Shown here: positions 29,292 to 39,655 of the stretch, one piece after another
How positions within the stretch are numbered: the first letter of the stretch is position 1
How the letters are laid out: each line of letters opens with the position of its first letter
DNA from: Paracoccus onchidii
GTDB lineage: Bacteria; Pseudomonadota; Alphaproteobacteria; Rhodobacterales; Rhodobacteraceae
DNA: 64,000 bases
Direction: 5' to 3'
Assembly: GCF_028294535.1 (NCBI RefSeq)
Contig: NZ_JAQBIE010000001.1
Location: 124,001-188,000, forward strand
Notes under the pieces: model-generated
What the model was told of the DNA's origin: nothing
The model's database searches: none
The model's input: only the letters and a program-made list of their open reading frames with translations
Translations under genes and position numbers: made by a program

Positions 29292-31122
29292 ATGCTGCAC
29301 GATCCGAGGTGCCATAGCCGTCATTCAACTGATATTGCTCGTCAAGGATGTTCTCCAGCCGCAGATAGGCCTCGACATTGCGGGGCAGGGCTTGGCGCAA
29401 GGTCAGGTCGACGGTCGTGAAATCGTCCAGGCCATCGGGCCGGTTGGCGACATGCAGCAACTGGATTCCGGCGGTGGTCTCGGTGGCGAAGCGGGTTTCA
29501 AAACCAAGGTTCAGGACATGCTCGGGCACTTTGGCCCATTCCGATGTCTGCCGGTTGTCGGTATAGGTATAGGCGGCGGTAAAGGCATGGTTGCCCAGAC
29601 CGTAACGGCCGTCAACCTCCAGCCCCGAGCGACTGGCCGAGCCGTCGATCTGCGCATAGCAGCCCGGCAGGCCGAACGGGCCGGTTGCCGCCGCACAGGA
29701 CATGCTGTCCTGGTCCCAGCCGATCAGGTTGTCGGCCTCCATCCAGAATGCTGTCGCACGCAGATAGCTTTCTTCACCCCACAGTTTTTCGACGCCGATT
29801 TCGGCCGTGCGGCTGTCCTCGCGTTTCAGGTCGGCATTGCCGTAGGCGCTGTAAAGCTCGTAAAGCGAGGGGGCGCGAAAGCCGTTTCCTATTGCGGCGC
29901 GGAACAGCAGGTCTTCGCTGGCGCGATAGACAGCTGCCAGACGTCCCGACGTATATCCACCAAACTGTGAATGATCATCGTGGCGCAGCGATGCGTTGAT
30001 GTCGATGGCCTCGCCGACCGGGATGTTCAGCTCGCCAAAGACGCCGGTCAGGCGGGCATCGCCATTTCCCTTGGCCTCTTCCTTTTCGGTGTCTGCGCCG
30101 AAGACCGCGCGTGTGCCTTGGGTGCCGATATCCGTCGCACCCTGCCAGGACAGCTTGGTGCGCGTGCCTTTGAACGGCGTTTCATAGCCGTTCGACCAGC
30201 TGCTGCGATCCAGTTGATAGCGCGTGGCGGCAACTTCATGATCGATGGCGCCTGTCGAGAAGTTGGCGAAGGCGCGAATGCCATAGGATTCCTTGTCGGT
30301 GTAGTCGTCGCCCGGCGTTCCGTACCGATCCCCGAAATAATATGTTCCTGTCGCGAAATCATAAAAGCCGTCATCGAAATCGGCGCGGCTTTCTTCCCAG
30401 AACGCGTTGACGCCGATGGTCGCCCCCGATTGCAACTCATGTGCGGCATAGAAGGTCAGCCGGGTGGCATCATATCCGTCATCCTCGGTGTTGCCGTCAT
30501 TTTCGTCGCTGGCAGAAAAACCGTCGGTGATGATGCGGCTGGCCTGGAAGGCCAGATCCGTGTTGTCACGCCGCAGGGTCACACCATAGCTGGCCTGCAG
30601 GGTGCCATAGCTGCCGGCCTCGATTGCGAATTCCTGCTGCAGACCGTCCTGCGTCGGCCGCAATGTCTGAAGGCTGAGAACGCCGGCCACCGCGCGCGAT
30701 CCATACAGCGCAGATTGGGCGCCACGCAACAGTTCAACCCGGTTGATGCCGCTGCTGGTCAGCCCGCCGATATCGTAATAGGGCTGTCCGGCGGCCGGGT
30801 CCGACACATCGATTCCGTCGATGATCACAGGCAGATACTGGCTGGGGGCGCCGCGGAGCTGGATTGATCCGGTCGTGCCCAGAGGGCCGGATTGACGCCA
30901 GTTGATCCCCGGCAGCCGCGAGAGGGTGTCTGCCAGCGGTTGCGATGCGCGATCTTCCAGCTCTCCTCGGGTCAGGACCGAGACCGAACTGCCGGATCGG
31001 GACAGCTCGGTGGCTTCGCGATTGGCGGTCAGGGTAATCGTCGGCAGGACAAAACTGTCCTGCGCAAGAGCGGGTGTGGCAAATGCCGCGACAGATGTCG
31101 CAAGAATTGAAAGACGTTTCAC
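29266..31122 (-). CDS. btuB: TonB-dependent vitamin B12 receptor
   Basis: 618-aa outer-membrane receptor. A GTG at 31122 with the ribosome site AAGGG is the best start; it opens the signal peptide KRLSILATSVAAFATPALA, followed by a TonB-box-like LPTITLTA. The plug domain (about residues 40-150) contains GSIQLRGAPSQYLPVIIDGI, and the barrel ends in Phe (GIRAAF). The BtuB assignment rests on the operon and the cobalamin riboswitch, since receptors for different ligands look alike. Confidence 0.9.
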   Translation of the reverse strand: MKRLSILATSVAAFATPALAQDSFVLPTITLTANREATELSRSGSSVSVLTRGELEDRASQPLADTLSRLPGINWRQSGPLGTTGSIQLRGAPSQYLPVIIDGIDVSDPAAGQPYYDIGGLTSSGINRVELLRGAQSALYGSRAVAGVLSLQTLRPTQDGLQQEFAIEAGSYGTLQASYGVTLRRDNTDLAFQASRIITDGFSASDENDGNTEDDGYDATRLTFYAAHELQSGATIGVNAFWEESRADFDDGFYDFATGTYYFGDRYGTPGDDYTDKESYGIRAFANFSTGAIDHEVAATRYQLDRSSWSNGYETPFKGTRTKLSWQGATDIGTQGTRAVFGADTEKEEAKGNGDARLTGVFGELNIPVGEAIDINASLRHDDHSQFGGYTSGRLAAVYRASEDLLFRAAIGNGFRAPSLYELYSAYGNADLKREDSRTAEIGVEKLWGEESYLRATAFWMEADNLIGWDQDSMSCAAATGPFGLPGCYAQIDGSASRSGLEVDGRYGLGNHAFTAAYTYTDNRQTSEWAKVPEHVLNLGFETRFATETTAGIQLLHVANRPDGLDDFTTVDLTLRQALPRNVEAYLRLENILDEQYQLNDGYGTSDRAAYVGIRAAF

Positions 31123-31217
31123 GTCATGGCCCTTTTCAGGCGCCGGCAGGGGCGCAATGCGGTCTGTCCGGTTCAGCTGCCGGACGGCGGGTACCACCAC
31201 GTCGGAACATCCGTTTC

Positions 31218-31238
31218 GTGCATGCCCCACGCATGCAC
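31218..31238 (-). other. Perfect hairpin between riboswitch and btuB
   Basis: 8-bp perfect stem GTGCATGC / GCATGCAC with a 5-nt loop, directly after the B12 box and 95 nt before the GTG of btuB. No U-run, so more likely part of the expression platform than a simple terminator. Confidence 0.6.
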
Positions 31239-31244
31239 TCAGGG

Positions 31245-31424
31245 TGATAGGCTTCGGCAGGTCTCCTGACTATGCGGGTTGTCGCTTGGCCGGGCCTTCC
31301 CATGCACGGGCTGTGCGCAGTGGCATTTTCCGACCTCGCTCGCCGCTGACAGTTGCGGGGGCAGTCGCGGAATTGCACCGCGTTCCCTATTCACCGGGCA
31401 AGCCCGGAACCGAGGCAGGACGGG
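31245..31424 (-). promoter_or_regulatory. Cobalamin (B12) riboswitch
   Basis: On the minus strand all core elements are in order: CCTGCCTCGGTTCC, then GGGAACGCGGTGCAATTCCG, GACTGCCCCCGCAACTGT, ATGCCACTG, GGAAGGC, and the B12 box AGTCAGGAGACCTGCC (31256-31271). It ends about 120 nt before btuB, so it should reduce btuBFCD expression when adenosylcobalamin is high. The promoter must lie upstream, in the 46 bp between it and the sirtuin gene, or read through from that gene. Confidence 0.95.
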
Positions 31425-31469
31425 GTTAGACCAGAGGCCGGATTCGCGCAAGGATTATCGCCGGTCCCG

Positions 31470-32150
31470 TCAGCTCCCCAGCGAATCGACCCATGCGGGA
31501 ACGGTCAGCGATGCGGGGCCGCGAATATGATCGTCGAAATCCCGCGAGGTTGCGCTGTCTTGCAGGTTCAGTTCGACACAATGGGCACCGTTGCGTGCGG
31601 CGTGCTGCGCAAAACCTGCGGCCGGGTAGACATTGCCCGATGTGCCGATGGCGGCAAACAGATCGGCCTGTTCCAGCGCGACCCAGATCTGTTCCAGGTG
31701 AAAGGGCATTTCCCCGAACCAGACGATATCGGGGCGGATTGTTCTGGCGGCGCAAGCGGGGCAGGGCATGTCCACGGACATTTGCGGGGGCGCGGCCCAT
31801 GTCAGGTTGCAACTTGTGCATCGGGCGCGGTTCAGGCTGCCATGCATGTGGATCACTTTGGCGCTGCCTGCGCGTTCATGCAGGTCATCGACATTCTGTG
31901 TGATCAACGTGAGGTCGTGCCGTTCTGCCAGTCGCGCCAGCGCCTGATGCGCCGCGTTCGGCACGGCCGCCGCGGCATTCTTGCGGCGCTCGTTGTAGAA
32001 CTGATGGACCAGCGCCGGATCGCGGGCAAAACCGTCCGGGCTTGCCACGTCTTCGATGCGGTGGTTTTCCCACAGGCCGTCGCTTGCGCGGAATGTGGCC
32101 AGTCCGCTTTCCGCAGAGATCCCGGCACCGGTCAGAACGGTGATTCGCAA
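31470..32150 (-). CDS. cobB: SIR2 family NAD-dependent protein deacylase
   Basis: 226-aa class III sirtuin. A TTG start at 32150, 5 bp after the stop of the upstream gene, gives MRITVLTGAGISAESGL, the normal family start; in-frame ATGs further up overlap the neighbour and give an odd leader. The NAD motifs are GAGISAESG, TQNVDDLHERAG and the catalytic His in IHMHGS; the zinc cysteines are CTSC and CPAC. The FYNERR motif has the Tyr-x-x-Arg pair that recognises succinyl/malonyl lysine in Sirt5-like enzymes, so desuccinylation is likely besides deacetylation. Confidence 0.9.
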   Translation of the reverse strand: MRITVLTGAGISAESGLATFRASDGLWENHRIEDVASPDGFARDPALVHQFYNERRKNAAAAVPNAAHQALARLAERHDLTLITQNVDDLHERAGSAKVIHMHGSLNRARCTSCNLTWAAPPQMSVDMPCPACAARTIRPDIVWFGEMPFHLEQIWVALEQADLFAAIGTSGNVYPAAGFAQHAARNGAHCVELNLQDSATSRDFDDHIRGPASLTVPAWVDSLGS

Positions 32151-32154
32151 ATGA

Positions 32155-32457
32155 TCAGCGGCAATAGGCTTCGGCAGAGGATGCAAAGCGTTTGTAGCGG
32201 GCCCAGAACGCGTTATCGGCATTGGATTTCGACATCCGCACGACTTGTGCCTGATGCGGATCCTTGAAGAAGGATGCGGCGCGGCGTTGGTCGGAACGCG
32301 ACAATGTCTGATTGGCCACGCGCTGGATGCAGCTGCAAAGCGGCTTGTTGCCGCTGGCGCGATCAGAACGCACGCAGGCACTGTCGATGGGGCCGGACAT
32401 GGCCAATGGCGCCGTCAGAACAATGGCGGCCGCCGCGATTACAATGCGGTTCAGCAT
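32155..32457 (-). CDS. Small secreted protein of unknown function
   Basis: 100-aa protein with a signal peptide (MLNRIVIAAAAIVLTAPLAMS) and a short mature part with three cysteines (SACVRSD, LCSCIQRVAN) and a fourth at the C-terminus (AEAYCR). The Cys-rich start and the RVANQTLSRSDQRRAASFF helix are the only landmarks. Rhodobacterial genomes carry similar small proteins next to other genes, but I know no function. It is followed after 4 bp by the sirtuin gene, so the two are co-transcribed. Confidence 0.75.
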   Translation of the reverse strand: MLNRIVIAAAAIVLTAPLAMSGPIDSACVRSDRASGNKPLCSCIQRVANQTLSRSDQRRAASFFKDPHQAQVVRMSKSNADNAFWARYKRFASSAEAYCR

Positions 32458-32773
32458 GATGCTGTCTCCTCGGTTTCCTGGTCCTATCCTCAGGGTGAGG
32501 GAATGCCGGTTGACCCGGTCTGGAATCCCTTCTTAGGCTGCAACAATAACAAAATCGTTAAGGCTTCTCAATCGTGGCGCGACCCAAAGGCGGCGCCATG
32601 TGGCCTTGCCGAATGGCCCAGGTGACGGCGGCGCATGGTCGGTGGGTGACTGTCATGGGCGCGAAACGGCAGGAATTGCCGGCTGTCGCTATGCGGGCAG
32701 GGTGAATGGCGAAGGGTTTGACAATGGCGCGGGGGCGTGGTCTCGCTGCGACAACACGCCGCGAGAGGTTGGA
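32458..32773. other. Intergenic region with divergent promoters
   Basis: 316 bp without a gene. It holds a minus-strand promoter (32543-32571) for the small secreted protein, and the GAGAGG ribosome site at 32763 for the HAD gene on the plus strand. Nothing else stands out. Confidence 0.6.
32543..32571 (-). promoter_or_regulatory. Promoter of the secreted-protein/sirtuin pair
   Basis: On the minus strand: -35 TTGAGA, 17-bp spacer, -10 TATTGT, about 86 bp before the start codon. Confidence 0.6.
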
Positions 32774-33469
32774 ATGTTTGAGGCGATTGCGCTGGATGCG
32801 GACGATACCCTTTGGGAAAACGAAACCTTCTTTCGGGCGACCGAGGCGGATTTCGCGGCATTGCTGTCGGAACATGCCGATCCAGATCTTGTGAATGCGC
32901 GCCTGGTCGCGACCGAGATGCGCAATCTTTCGCGCTATGGTTTCGGGATCAAGGGGTTCATGTTGTCCATGGTCCAGACCGCCATCGAACTGACGGAAGG
33001 CCGTATCGATGGCAATTCCATCGGGCGGATCATCGAGATGGGGCAGGATATGCTGTCCCATCCGGTTCATCTGCTGGAAGGGGTTGAACAGGTGCTTGCG
33101 ACCCTTGAAGGGCGCCATCTCCTGTTGATCACCAAGGGCGATCTGATCGACCAGGAACGAAAGATCGCGGCATCGGGCCTTGCCGGTCATTTTGCGGGGG
33201 TCGAGATTCTGGCCGATAAGACACCGGCCAGCTATGCCAGCGTCTTGGCGCGCCGCGCCATTGCCCCCGAGCGGTTCCTGATGGCAGGAAACTCGATGAA
33301 AAGCGATGTCATGCCTGTGATCCGCATTGGGGGAACGGGTGTGTTCATCCCTCATGACCTGACATGGTCCCTGGAACATGCCGAGCCGCAACAGGATGAA
33401 AGCTATCATGAGCTGGCCGCCATCGCGCAGCTGCCTGTGCTGATCGACGAATTGGAGGGCCGGTCATGA
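32774..33469 (+). CDS. HAD superfamily hydrolase
   Basis: 231-aa HAD phosphatase. Motif I is DADDTLWEN (nucleophile Asp8, Asp10), motif II is LLITKGD, and the later conserved lysine/acid part is in MAGNSMKSDVMP. The cap domain is helical (about residues 15-100). The substrate is not predictable. It overlaps the next gene by 4 bases (ATGA), so the pair is co-transcribed. Confidence 0.85.
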   Translation: MFEAIALDADDTLWENETFFRATEADFAALLSEHADPDLVNARLVATEMRNLSRYGFGIKGFMLSMVQTAIELTEGRIDGNSIGRIIEMGQDMLSHPVHLLEGVEQVLATLEGRHLLLITKGDLIDQERKIAASGLAGHFAGVEILADKTPASYASVLARRAIAPERFLMAGNSMKSDVMPVIRIGGTGVFIPHDLTWSLEHAEPQQDESYHELAAIAQLPVLIDELEGRS

Positions 33470-34374
33470 CCCCGAACGCCCGCGCTGCTGTGTTGATGAC
33501 TGTCGGTATGGCCAGTTTCGCCTGCGAGGATACGTTGCTGAAGCTGCTCGCCCGCGAGATCCCCACAGGGCAATTGCTGTTTCTGGTGGGGCTGGCCGGC
33601 ATGCTGGTCTTTGGTGCCTGGCTGGCCCGCAGCCCGGAAGGCATTTCGTGGCGGCACCTGCTGGTTCCCAAGGTGCTGATGCGCAACATGGCCGAAGGGG
33701 TCTGCGGCGTCACCTTTCTGCTTGCGCTGTCGATCGGCGATCTCAGCATCGCCTCGGCCATCCTGCAGGCCTCGCCATTGCTGATGACCCTGGGGGCGGC
33801 GCTGTTCCTGAAAGAATCGGTTGGCTGGCGGCGTTGGCTGTCGATCGGTTTGGGGTTTGTCGGGGTGTTGCTGATTGTCAGGCCGGGCACGGATGCGTTC
33901 CAGCCGGCTTCGGTGCTGGCGGTGATTTCCGTGGTCGGGCTTGCCATACGCGATCTGCTGACACGGCAATTGCCGGCCGATATCGGATCGGGTTTCCTGA
34001 CGGCCTCGGCGTTCGGGTCCATGGCGGTGGCGGGGGTGGCCCTGATGGTCATCGGCGGACAGACAATGGTGCTGCCCTCGGGCATCGAGACGGCCACCAT
34101 GGTTGCCTCGCTTGGGTTCGGCCTGGCGGGGTATATCACCATGGTGACGGCGACCCGCATCGGAGAAATCGGGGCAATCGCTCCATTTCGCTATTCGCGG
34201 CTTGTCTTTGCAATCGTGCTGGCGGTGCTGGTCTTTCGCGAACGGCCTGATGCCTTGACCTTGGTGGGGGCGGCGATCATCGCCCTTGCGGGCGGGTATA
34301 CGATGTGGCGTGAGGCGCGCCTGCGACAACAGCGTGTCGCAGACCCGGCCCTGAGTGTCGTTCGCTCCGGTTGA
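33466..34374 (+). CDS. EamA/DMT family transporter
   Basis: 302-aa integral membrane protein with about ten helices and two EamA repeats (about 5-140 and 150-290). RhaT/YdcZ-like exporters of amino acids or metabolites have this build. The second repeat has the conserved GFGLAGYITMVTATRIGEIGA pattern split over two helices. Coupled to a HAD phosphatase, which suggests export of a dephosphorylated metabolite, an inference only. Confidence 0.85.
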   Translation: MTPNARAAVLMTVGMASFACEDTLLKLLAREIPTGQLLFLVGLAGMLVFGAWLARSPEGISWRHLLVPKVLMRNMAEGVCGVTFLLALSIGDLSIASAILQASPLLMTLGAALFLKESVGWRRWLSIGLGFVGVLLIVRPGTDAFQPASVLAVISVVGLAIRDLLTRQLPADIGSGFLTASAFGSMAVAGVALMVIGGQTMVLPSGIETATMVASLGFGLAGYITMVTATRIGEIGAIAPFRYSRLVFAIVLAVLVFRERPDALTLVGAAIIALAGGYTMWREARLRQQRVADPALSVVRSG

Positions 34375-34511
34375 ACCACCCTTTGGCGGGGAAGCAACGC
34401 CGCCCCCATCGAGGGGTCGGCGTTGCTCCGAGGCGATGCCTCGGGCAATAAGCCGCAGCGGGAGCGCGAAAGCCTCTTTTCGCGGCGTTTCAAGCCTTGT
34501 ATAGCCGCGCA

Positions 34512-36311
<1,800 letters not shown>

Positions 36312-36366
36312 CCGCAGGGCATGGTCGCGCGGCTGGTTGGTTCGCGCGATTGTGTTCGGGCCTGCG

Positions 36367-36398
36367 AAGGGGGTGTGGCCAGCGTCACCCCCTTTTTT
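36367..36398 (+). terminator. lepA terminator
   Basis: 9-bp stem AAGGGGGTG / CACCCCCTT followed by TTTT, 56 bp after the lepA stop; a standard intrinsic terminator. Confidence 0.9.
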
Positions 36399-36507
36399 CA
36401 GCGATGATTGATGCAGAATGCTTGGCCATGATCCCTGTTGCAGCGTTGCCCAACCCCGCGTTTCGTGGCAATAAGCGCGCAAAGCAGGTCGAGCAGAGGT
36501 TCCCGAC

Positions 36508-37161
36508 ATGACCGATTTCGCCGCGCGCCGCACCACGATGGTGGATACTCAGGTTCGTCCGAACGATGTAACGAAATTTCCCGTGATTGAAGCGATGCTG
36601 ACCATCCCGCGAGAGGATTTCGTTCCCGCGTCGCGTCGCGCCGTCGCATATTCCGGGGAAAACTTGCCATTGGGCGATCAGCGGATCATGCTGGAACCGC
36701 GCACCTTGGCCAAGATGGTCGATGCGCTTGATATTCAATCCGGCGATCTGGTGCTGGATCTGGCCTGTGGGTTCGGATACTCGGCCGCGGTCATTGCGCG
36801 TATGGCCGAAGCAGTCGTGGCCATCGAAGATGACGAGGAAATGGCAACCGAGGCACAGGCGCGACTTGCAGATGCCGCCGTCTTCAACGTGGCGGTGCTT
36901 GCCGGTGAGCTGGCCGAAGGAAACGCCAAGCAAGGCCCATATGACGCGATTCTGATCGAAGGTGCCGTCGAAGAAGTGCCGCCTGCGATCATCGAACAAT
37001 TGAAGGACGGCGGTCGCATTGCGGCGTTGTTCATGGAAGGCTCGCTTGGCGTGGTGCGTATCGGGCATCGCTTCAAGGGCCGCGTGAACTGGCGCTACGC
37101 ATTCCATGCGCATGCTCCGCTGCTAAAAGGATTTGAGCGACAACGGGGGTTCAGCCTGTGA
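36508..37161 (+). CDS. Protein-L-isoaspartate methyltransferase-like protein (TolC-linked)
   Basis: 217-aa SAM methyltransferase fold. Motif I is [14 protein letters not shown] (residues 82-95). Compared with true Pcm (present at 41 kb), the active-site region upstream of motif I reads [15 protein letters not shown] instead of the usual TISQP block, so the catalytic serine/proline motif is missing. A different substrate is likely. The stop overlaps the tolC GTG start by 4 bases (GTGA), and this gene pair is conserved next to tolC and popZ in other alphaproteobacteria, as far as I recall. Confidence 0.82.
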   Translation: MTDFAARRTTMVDTQVRPNDVTKFPVIEAMLTIPREDFVPASRRAVAYSGENLPLGDQRIMLEPRTLAKMVDALDIQSGDLVLDLACGFGYSAAVIARMAEAVVAIEDDEEMATEAQARLADAAVFNVAVLAGELAEGNAKQGPYDAILIEGAVEEVPPAIIEQLKDGGRIAALFMEGSLGVVRIGHRFKGRVNWRYAFHAHAPLLKGFERQRGFSL

Positions 37162-38552
37162 AGGTTTTTTCGGGATTTCGCGCGACTGCGGTTGCCATCG
37201 GGCTTTCGGTCGTGGGCATTGGACAGGCAGGGGCCGAATCCTTGGCCGATACGCTTGTGGCGGCCTATCGCAATTCGGCGCTGATTGAACAGAACCGTGC
37301 GGTGCTGCGCGCCGCCGATGAAGATGTGGCCACGGCATTGGCCGCGTTGCGACCGGTGGTGGAATGGGTTGCCAGCCACACTCCGCGTCGGCAAGAGGGC
37401 GTCACTACCATTCGCACGACGTCTTTGGGCGTATATGCGGAGATGACCCTGTATGACTGGGGGCGCTCGGCGCTGGCCATTGACGGCGCAAAAGAACAGG
37501 TTCTGGCGACCCGTCAGGCACTGGTCGGGGTGGAACAGGACGTGTTGCTGACGGCTGCGCAAGCCTTTTTCGGGGTGCGCGAAGCGACCGAACAGGTCGC
37601 GTTGCAACAAAACTCGGTCAATCTTGTCAGCCAGGAACGACAGGCTGCGCGCGACCGTTTCGAGGTTGGTGAAATCACCGTGACGGATGTCGCCTTGGCC
37701 GATGCGGAACTTGCGGCAGGGCGTGCGTCCCTGGCGGCGGCCCAGGGTGATCTGGAGGTTGCGCGGGAAAACTATCTGGCAGCTGTCGGCAGCAAGGCCG
37801 GGTCGCTTTCGGCGCCACCGCCCTTGCCGAAATTGCCCGCGAATCTGGATGCTGCCCGTGCGATCGCGCAAAAGAACCATCCTACGATCCTGCAGGCACA
37901 GCGCACGGCCGCGGCTGCCGAATTGGGCGTTGCTGCTGCCGCGGCAGAACGCAACCCGTCCCTGTCAGGGTCTCTGGGCGCGGAAATCGTTGGCAGCAAC
38001 GATCCCGCGACGGGTGACTACGACAAGCCGATCAGCGGTTCGATCGGCCTGAACCTGAGCCAGACGATCTATTCGGGGGGGCGTTTGTCTGCTGCGCACC
38101 GAAAGGCCATGGCTCAGCGAGATCAGGCGCGTTCATCGCTGTTGAATGTCGCGCGGCAGGTTAGTCAGCAGGTGGGGGTCGCCTGGGCCAATATCGATGT
38201 TGCCCGTGCCCAGATCGGTGCAATCGACGAACAGATCTCGGCCGCGCAGCAGGCGTATGACGGCGTTCGCGAAGAGGCATCGCTGGGTGCGCGTACGACC
38301 CTGGACGTTCTGGATGCCGAGCAGTCCTTGTTGGAAGCCCGCGCCGACAAGATCACTGCAGAGGCCAATCTGCAATTAGCACATTATCAACTTTTGGCTG
38401 CTATGGGTTTGTTGACGGTAGAACACCTGAAACTGGGGATTCCGACCTATGACCCATCACAATACTACAATGCCGTGCGCAACGCACCGCATACCAGCAA
38501 ACAGGGCGAAAGCCTCGATCGCGTCTTGCAGGCAATCGGAAAGGGCAACTAA
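37158..38552 (+). CDS. tolC: TolC family outer-membrane export protein
   Basis: 464-aa outer-membrane channel for type I secretion and efflux. GTG start at 37158; signal peptide [25 protein letters not shown], then [21 protein letters not shown]. Two long coiled-coil/heptad repeats (about 100-220 and 300-400) and internal repeat [17 protein letters not shown] fit the TolC two-fold repeat. Translationally coupled to the methyltransferase-like gene. The partner pump is not in the window. Confidence 0.93.
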   Translation: MKVFSGFRATAVAIGLSVVGIGQAGAESLADTLVAAYRNSALIEQNRAVLRAADEDVATALAALRPVVEWVASHTPRRQEGVTTIRTTSLGVYAEMTLYDWGRSALAIDGAKEQVLATRQALVGVEQDVLLTAAQAFFGVREATEQVALQQNSVNLVSQERQAARDRFEVGEITVTDVALADAELAAGRASLAAAQGDLEVARENYLAAVGSKAGSLSAPPPLPKLPANLDAARAIAQKNHPTILQAQRTAAAAELGVAAAAAERNPSLSGSLGAEIVGSNDPATGDYDKPISGSIGLNLSQTIYSGGRLSAAHRKAMAQRDQARSSLLNVARQVSQQVGVAWANIDVARAQIGAIDEQISAAQQAYDGVREEASLGARTTLDVLDAEQSLLEARADKITAEANLQLAHYQLLAAMGLLTVEHLKLGIPTYDPSQYYNAVRNAPHTSKQGESLDRVLQAIGKGN

Positions 38553-38575
38553 AGCCTCTTTGAACGGGGGGCGGC

Positions 38576-39595
38576 ATGGCTGATTTTCACGGAAACCAGA
38601 ACGCCGCCCGCCTTTCAGAAGACATCGGAGATGTGCTGAGCGCGATCCGGCGGCTGATCGCTGCCGATGAAGGCGCAGACAGGTCGATTTCGCCACAGCC
38701 CGCCGTTGAAAGCGACCTTCCCGATCCGATCACGGACCCCGCAGAACAGCTTGCCCGTCGCTATGGAGGCGAGGCCAGCCTTGCGCGGCGGCTGGTAGAG
38801 GCCGGCACCTTGGGGGAACAGGCCGACAGGCGTGACGGCCCCTTGGATCATGATGATCTGTTGTCCGAGCCTTGGCCGTTCGGGGCCTCCGCAAACGGCC
38901 CTGCGGCGGAGCGTGACGATCAGACGTCTCTGGGATCGCAAGAACATGGGAACGCCGAAACACCCATCCTGCGCCATCGATCCACGCATGATACGACAGA
39001 TGACGCCCACGAGGCCGGCCGTAATGTTCGGCACGCCCCACGCATTGTGCGCATGTCCAGGGGGGCGTTGGAAACCGTCCGAACCGAAGATGATCGCCCG
39101 CCGCTGAAATTGGAGGAAGCCAGTCGGGTCATCGATGACAGGGCTGGTGACAGCCCGGATACCTCCGAGTGGCACAGTTTCATTCGGGCGCGTCGGGCAG
39201 GATGCGCTGAAAACCAGGGCTCGAATGTCGTGAGTCTGGCCGATCAGTTGCCGTCCGCAGGCAATGCTCCGGCAGTAAATATCCCTGCGGCCACCACCGA
39301 CGAGGATGAAGCATCTTTCGCCGAAGCATTCGACTGGAAGGCAAACCTGACCGCTGAGCAGCCTGTCGAGGCCGTCTCACGAACGGAAGCACCAAAGGTC
39401 GCGCAACCCGAGGGTGAACAGGCCACTTTTTCGGGCATTGCGATGCAATCCGACGATGAGATCCGCGCCTTGCTGCGCGATATGATCCAAGAGGAAATGC
39501 ACGGGGAACTTGGGCAGCGGTTTTCCCGGAATTTGCGTGCGGTGATCCGCCGCGAGGTTGCCGCAGCCATTGACGAGCAACTCGATCGGCTCTGA
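38576..39595 (+). CDS. PopZ-like polar organising protein candidate
   Basis: 339-aa acidic, mostly disordered protein with two ordered ends. The N-terminus (SEDIGDVLSAIRRLIAADEG, residues 14-33) resembles the PopZ motif MEEILASIRRIISED, the amphipathic partner-binding helix. The C-terminus (about 296-339: EIRALLRDMIQEEM, then RAVIRREVAAAIDEQLDRL) has the hydrophobic-helix pattern of the PopZ assembly domain. The middle (40-290) is rich in Asp/Glu/Pro, as in the PopZ linker. It follows tolC by 23 bp, as popZ follows a TolC gene in Caulobacter. The family name is inference; no annotated domain could be checked. Confidence 0.65.
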   Translation: MADFHGNQNAARLSEDIGDVLSAIRRLIAADEGADRSISPQPAVESDLPDPITDPAEQLARRYGGEASLARRLVEAGTLGEQADRRDGPLDHDDLLSEPWPFGASANGPAAERDDQTSLGSQEHGNAETPILRHRSTHDTTDDAHEAGRNVRHAPRIVRMSRGALETVRTEDDRPPLKLEEASRVIDDRAGDSPDTSEWHSFIRARRAGCAENQGSNVVSLADQLPSAGNAPAVNIPAATTDEDEASFAEAFDWKANLTAEQPVEAVSRTEAPKVAQPEGEQATFSGIAMQSDDEIRALLRDMIQEEMHGELGQRFSRNLRAVIRREVAAAIDEQLDRL

Positions 39596-39611
39596 CCGGG
39601 CAAGGAAACCC

Positions 39612-39646
39612 ATCCGGCGCGCCGCCAACTGGTCTGCGCGCCGGAT
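39612..39646. terminator. Bidirectional terminator hairpin
   Basis: 11-bp perfect stem ATCCGGCGCGC / GCGCGCCGGAT with a 13-nt loop, between the PopZ-like gene and the convergent nlpD-like gene. Confidence 0.7.
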
Positions 39647-39655
39647 CCGGCTGGA

